Shown piece after piece: positions 7,601-10,624 of a DNA stretch of 10,624 bases. Below the pieces are notes generated by a model. That model was not told the origin of the DNA and made no database searches. It saw only the letters and a list, made by a program, of their open reading frames with translations. The DNA is taken from positions 11,817 through 22,440 of the forward strand of contig PMCY01000163.1 of assembly GCA_003154255.1 (NCBI GenBank), given 5' to 3'. Position numbers and translations under genes: made by a program. The first letter of the stretch is position 1. Each line of letters opens with the position of its first letter. The DNA is from Candidatus Aminicenantota bacterium. GTDB taxonomy: Bacteria > Acidobacteriota > Aminicenantia > Aminicenantales > UBA4085.

Positions 7601-7607
7601 GCGGGCC
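7591..7607. terminator. GC-rich hairpin across the M48 stop codon, possible terminator
   Basis: GGCCCGC-TGA-GCGGGCC is a perfect seven-base inverted repeat whose three-base loop is the M48 stop codon. It lies between convergent genes, where a two-way terminator would fit. Neither strand has a T-run after the stem, so it is not a standard intrinsic terminator; it may only stall polymerase or protect the mRNA end. Confidence 0.35.
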
Positions 7608-7624
7608 GGCCGAAAACGCCCGTC

Positions 7625-8341
7625 TTATTCGAATAATTTTTCCAGGGCCTGGTACTTGGCGTGAAGGACATCCACGCCTTTCTCCATGCCCCCGTGATCG
7701 TGATTCTTTCCGGCTGCATCAAGGGTCTTGGCCGCTTCGACCAGCTCGGCGGCGGCGGTTTTGAAAGCTTCGCTCTTGGCCTCGCGGCTCTTGGGGAGCT
7801 GGGCCTTGGCCACCGCTTCAGCTTTGGCCAGAAGATCGGCCGTGGCCCCGCGGATCATGTCGTACTGCTTTTCGGGGGCGTATTTGTGGAAGACGACGTA
7901 GAGGGCCTGGTGGAATGTGTCCATTTCGGGCAGGACCGGCCGGATGGCCCGGACCATGGCCTCATACTTGGCGTGCAAAGCCTCGGCCGCGGTCAACAGG
8001 GCGGCATCATCCGTCCCCGCGGCCGTCTTGTCATAGGTCTCGACGGCGGCCTTGAACTGGGCCAGGGCCTCGTTCCACTTGGCCGTTTTCTCATGCAGGA
8101 TGACCGGCAGCTCTGCCGTATAGATCTTGGAGGCCAGGGAGTCGACCTGGGGGACGAAGCTGCGCAGGGCGGCATAGTCCTTGCTCGGATAGGCGGTGTG
8201 CCAGATGGGATAGATGATCTCGTGGAACGCCGACAGCGCCGGGATCTCGGAAGACGTTTCGGACTTCATGTCCTGGGCGGCTGTGCCGGCCACAAACAGG
8301 ACGGCTAGGGCGACGGCCAGGAACGACAGTTGACGTTTCAT
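7625..8341 (-). CDS. Exported helical protein of two 104-residue repeats with conserved His, function unknown
   Basis: The protein has 238 residues. A signal peptide (1-22, ending GTAAQ) implies a periplasmic or secreted product. The mature part is two copies of one unit in exact 104-residue register: FH at 39-40 and 143-144, His48 and His152, Tyr56 and Tyr160, LP at 78-79 and 182-183, LHAKY at 122-126 and 226-230. Each copy looks all-helical, and the invariant His residues could form a metal or haem site in a helical bundle. Copy two also has the motif HDHGGM (214-219), reminiscent of copper-binding stretches. No named family is recognised and no catalytic motif is seen. The ATG at 8341 is supported by GGAGGT four bases upstream. 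A structured leader precedes it. It lies downstream of the mannosidase gene on the same strand, 195 bases away, but probably has its own promoter. Confidence 0.85.
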   Translation of the reverse strand: MKRQLSFLAVALAVLFVAGTAAQDMKSETSSEIPALSAFHEIIYPIWHTAYPSKDYAALRSFVPQVDSLASKIYTAELPVILHEKTAKWNEALAQFKAAVETYDKTAAGTDDAALLTAAEALHAKYEAMVRAIRPVLPEMDTFHQALYVVFHKYAPEKQYDMIRGATADLLAKAEAVAKAQLPKSREAKSEAFKTAAAELVEAAKTLDAAGKNHDHGGMEKGVDVLHAKYQALEKLFE

Positions 8342-8345
8342 GATG

Positions 8346-8351
8346 ACCTCC
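8346..8351 (-). promoter_or_regulatory. Shine-Dalgarno site of the 238-residue protein gene
   Basis: GGAGGT on the minus strand is four bases before the ATG at 8341. It lies just after the last leader stem, with an AT-rich linker between (8352-8362), and appears unpaired in the simplest fold. Confidence 0.8.
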
Positions 8352-8362
8352 AGAATTATTAG

Positions 8363-8467
8363 CGGCGGAAAAGCATCCCCAGCCGCCGTACTCGCCTGCG
8401 GTTTTTATCCCTCGGTGAGTGCGGTGGAAAATGAACCCCTGGAAAAACCCAGGGGCCCCTGCCACCG
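8363..8467 (-). ncRNA. Structured 5' leader of the 238-residue protein gene: three successive stems
   Basis: Read on the minus strand, three stems follow one another. Stem 1 is a two-tier hairpin: outer CGGTGG/CCACCG (8462-8467 with 8422-8427) and inner CCCCTGG/CCAGGGG (8449-8455 with 8436-8442) around loop GTTTTT. Stem 2 is ACTCACC/GGCGAGT (8414-8420 with 8390-8396), six pairs and one mismatch, with a 17-base loop. Stem 3 is CGGCGG/CCGCCG (8383-8388 with 8363-8368), with a 14-base loop. The loop of stem 2 contains AAAAAC (8401-8406), exactly complementary to the stem 1 loop (8443-8448), so a loop-loop contact is possible. No known riboswitch class is recognised. The alternative is that stem 1 is simply a terminator for the mannosidase transcript and the other stems are GC-rich chance. 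Confidence 0.35.
8436..8455 (-). terminator. Hairpin downstream of the mannosidase gene, possible terminator
   Basis: A perfect seven-base stem (CCCCTGG/CCAGGGG) with loop GTTTTT is followed on the minus strand by the moderately T-rich TTCATTTTCC. It lies 82-101 bases past the mannosidase stop and could end that transcript. The T tract is interrupted, so termination would be partial at best. The same hairpin is the inner part of leader stem 1. Confidence 0.35.
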
Positions 8468-8477
8468 TGGATGTCCT

Positions 8478-8505
8478 ATTATCCGGATTTGGGTGAAACT
8501 TACAA
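8478..8505 (-). promoter_or_regulatory. Possible promoter for the 238-residue protein gene
   Basis: On the minus strand TTGTAA (8500-8505, four of six) and GATAAT (8478-8483, five of six) are separated by 16 bases. Transcription would start near 8471, just before stem 1, leaving a leader of about 130 bases before the ATG at 8341. It lies in the gap after the mannosidase stop, so the 238-residue protein gene can be read on its own. Confidence 0.38.
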
Positions 8506-8536
8506 GAGAGCCTCACTCCTCCTGGGTAGCGCCACC

Positions 8537-10624
8537 CTATTTTCGTTCCAGTCGGACGGTCTTGATTTCGTAGGGCTCGAGCGGGATCGTCAGCGTCCGG
8601 CCTTCTCCCAGCGGCTTGTTGAGCCGCCGCTCGATGAGATCAGTCTCCGCAGCCCGGACTTCCCAAGGCAGCTCGAGCGTCGCCGCCGTTTTCCTGCCGA
8701 AGGTCTCGTATAGACGGACGATCAGTGCCCGTTCATAATATCCGGTTTCCTTTTTAAGCGCGGAGAGGACCACATTGTCCGGACCGACTTTGATAAACCC
8801 GTTTTCGGCGGGCAACGGCCCGGGATGGGCCAGGGCCAGGCGGGCCAGGAGTGGAGCATTGAACTCGTGGCCGCGCCGCAGGGCCTGCCCTTCCTTCCAG
8901 GTCCCGGCGTGCGAAACCAGGGCATAGGCGGCTTCCTGGGTCCCGCGATCAGCCTCGGGATCGGGATTCGTCGCCCCGTGGATGAAGGACATCCGCAGGA
9001 CATTGTCCTTCATGTCGAAGCCGTACTTGCCGTCGTTGACCAACGTCACGCCGAACCGGCCGGAGGGATCGGAGGCATCCACCCAGCGCAGGGCCGGCAC
9101 CTCCGTCCCGTCGACCGGACGGACCACGGAGCCATAGGGGATCTCGAAATCGGCCGCCGCGGGCTTCCAGGCCAGGGGGAAGGCCGCTTTGATCATCACG
9201 TTGCGCTCCTGCCAATTGGCGGACAGGCGGAAATCGACTCGGGCCAGGCCGCGATGCAGGACGATGTCCTGGACGAAGGTCGATCCCCGGAACGCGGTGC
9301 GGACACGAAGGGCGGCGCGGACGGGCCCGGATTCGAGGACTTCGATCCTGGCCCCCTTCTCCCCCAGCGTTTCGAGGGTGTCCTTCAATTTGAGCTCCCA
9401 GGCCGACATCGATTCGGGCTCGTCCGTGATGGCCTGGAGGACGGCCGGGCCCTGAAGGAGCTCCCGCCCGGCGGCCTTGTCGTAGAGGCTGGTGATCCAG
9501 CCGGTCCTCGGATCTAGGGCGATTCGGAGAAACTCGTTCTCCAGCCCCGCGGCCGAAACCTGGAGGGCGGCGTCCGCGGGCGCCGGCTTCTCCGCTTCCA
9601 CGGGCCGCAGCAGTCGGTACATTTTATAGCCCAGCGCCGGCACATGGTCGGCCATAAAAACCAACCGTACCGGGGTTCGGCCTCCGCTTTCCGGAGACGC
9701 CAAAACCTGCGCGGGAACGGCTTTCCCGCGCGCATCGACGATTTTCGGCGCGGGCGCGGCCGGACCGGGCAGCGCCGCGGACACGATATCCGTCCTCTCC
9801 CAGGCCAGCGGATTATAGACGAGGAGCGGCTCACCGGGGCCGCGCGTGTCGACGGCGTTGCTGATTGTTTCCAGGGAGAAATCCAGGGCCCGCTGGCCCC
9901 GCCCCCGGGCGTCCTGGTAGAAGCGGCGGACTTCATCGTACACCGGACCGATGCTCGATCCGTCCAGAATGTCGTGGAACTGGTTGCGCAGGACTATCTT
10001 CCAGGCCTCGTCCAGGTCGCGCTCGGGATAATAATCGCGGTAGCCGGAGGTCACAGCCAGGGCTGAGAATTTCTCGGCCGTCGTCAGAAGCGACTCCATC
10101 TGGCGGTTGTTCTTCTTGGTCTCGGCCTGGGTGGTGTAACAGGCCGGGAACGTATAATTGAGTTCGTGGTCGACGAGCGGCAGGGCCGCTTTGTGGTCCT
10201 CGAGAAGACGGAAATATTCCAATGGTGTGATGAATTCCAGATGGGGCTCCGTGCGGTCTTTGCGCAGCGTGCGGATGGCCTCGAGGTCGGAGTCGCGCGG
10301 CCCGCCGCCGTGGTCGCCCGCACCGTAGAGGATCATGAAGTCCTTGAGCGGCGAGTTCTTTCCCGCGTCCAATACGATCTTGCGCAGGTCCTCGTTCAGG
10401 CCGACGTTGTACCAGCCTTGGGGGACGTAGCACAGAACTTCGGAGCCGTCCGGCCCCTTCCAGCGGAAGGCGGGCGTGTTGTCCGGAGCGCAGCGGCCGA
10501 AGACATAATAGCGGATTCCGGCCTTGTTGTAGATCTGCGGCAACTGGGCATTGTGGCCGAAGCTGTCGGGGTTCCAGCCGATCTGGACGTCCACGCCGAA
10601 CTTGTCCAGGAAATAGCGCTTCCC
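8537..10624 (-). CDS. GH38 alpha-mannosidase, C-terminal part (runs off right edge)
   Basis: The minus-strand frame enters from the right edge and ends at TAG 8537-8539, giving 695 residues; the true start is outside, and the GTG at 10594 is an internal codon. The visible part opens GKRYFLDKFG and runs into GWNPDSFGHNAQLPQI (residues 16-31), the catalytic motif of GH38 enzymes in which Asp20 would be the nucleophile and a zinc ligand. GAGDHGGGPR (101-110) and NQFHDILDGSSI (214-225) follow; His217 matches the zinc ligand in the QxHD motif of the family. The second half is the GH38 C-terminal beta-sandwich, with NEFLRI, VPALRWVD, VTLVNDGKYG and a PDPEAD segment. The enzyme removes alpha-linked mannose with retention, probably from glycans or glycoproteins. 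The missing N-terminus would hold the first zinc ligands and any signal peptide, so location is unknown. No truncation or frameshift is visible. Confidence 0.94.
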   Translation of the reverse strand, partial: GKRYFLDKFGVDVQIGWNPDSFGHNAQLPQIYNKAGIRYYVFGRCAPDNTPAFRWKGPDGSEVLCYVPQGWYNVGLNEDLRKIVLDAGKNSPLKDFMILYGAGDHGGGPRDSDLEAIRTLRKDRTEPHLEFITPLEYFRLLEDHKAALPLVDHELNYTFPACYTTQAETKKNNRQMESLLTTAEKFSALAVTSGYRDYYPERDLDEAWKIVLRNQFHDILDGSSIGPVYDEVRRFYQDARGRGQRALDFSLETISNAVDTRGPGEPLLVYNPLAWERTDIVSAALPGPAAPAPKIVDARGKAVPAQVLASPESGGRTPVRLVFMADHVPALGYKMYRLLRPVEAEKPAPADAALQVSAAGLENEFLRIALDPRTGWITSLYDKAAGRELLQGPAVLQAITDEPESMSAWELKLKDTLETLGEKGARIEVLESGPVRAALRVRTAFRGSTFVQDIVLHRGLARVDFRLSANWQERNVMIKAAFPLAWKPAAADFEIPYGSVVRPVDGTEVPALRWVDASDPSGRFGVTLVNDGKYGFDMKDNVLRMSFIHGATNPDPEADRGTQEAAYALVSHAGTWKEGQALRRGHEFNAPLLARLALAHPGPLPAENGFIKVGPDNVVLSALKKETGYYERALIVRLYETFGRKTAATLELPWEVRAAETDLIERRLNKPLGEGRTLTIPLEPYEIKTVRLERK

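Noticed and set aside
7661..8308. A 215-codon plus-strand open frame opposite the duplicated His protein
   Set aside because: Its translation is a Gly-rich mirror of the real gene; the minus-strand frame has a signal peptide, a Shine-Dalgarno site and an exact internal repeat.
8450..8461. Perfect 12-base palindrome CAGGGGCCCCTG
   Set aside because: It arises where the inner arm of leader stem 1 abuts CCCC; it has no loop, so it cannot form a hairpin alone, and no matching operator is known to me.
8340..8573. A 77-codon plus-strand open frame across the mannosidase/238-residue protein gap
   Set aside because: No ribosome site, no recognisable motif, and it overlaps the 3' end of the mannosidase gene and the structured leader.

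Overview
The window is a GC-rich bacterial chromosomal segment coding on both strands, with six protein genes packed 24 to 195 bases apart. No RNA genes, CRISPR arrays, insertion sequences or phage genes were seen. A zinc-ribbon Hanks-type kinase, an exported Tricorn-type protease, an HtpX-like M48 peptidase and a GH38 alpha-mannosidase, with signal peptides and good Shine-Dalgarno sites on several genes, suggest a Gram-negative heterotroph that breaks down protein and glycans. The gene mix resembles Acidobacteriota or Candidatus Aminicenantota. That placement is an impression from gene content, not a phylogenetic result.

Layout from left to right. (1) Positions 1-462, minus: 5' part of a sugar-nucleotidyltransferase-like gene that runs off the left edge. 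(2) 463-577: short divergent promoter region. (3) 578-2593, plus: membrane Ser/Thr kinase with an N-terminal zinc ribbon and a helical extracytoplasmic domain. (4) 2633-5965, minus: 1110-residue secreted Tricorn homolog, convergent with the kinase. (5) 5966-6067: divergent promoter region with two small dyads; the plus-strand promoter candidate would give a leaderless mRNA. (6) 6068-7600, plus: M48 membrane metallopeptidase with two C-terminal zinc ribbons. (7) 7625-8341, minus: 238-residue exported protein made of two copies of a 104-residue His-containing unit. (8) 8342-8536: intergenic stretch with a promoter candidate and a structured leader of three successive stems. (9) 8537-10624, minus: C-terminal 695 residues of a GH38 alpha-mannosidase, cut by the right edge.

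Strand alternates between most genes, so the only possible co-transcribed pair is the mannosidase and the 238-residue protein, and a promoter candidate plus a hairpin lie between them. The genes therefore look like separately controlled envelope and turnover functions rather than one pathway. The kinase would sense the envelope, the M48 enzyme would handle membrane-protein quality control, and the Tricorn homolog and mannosidase would degrade peptides and mannosides. I found no convincing new multigene system. The items most worth a second look are the structured leader, the duplicated His protein and the M48/zinc-ribbon fusion.
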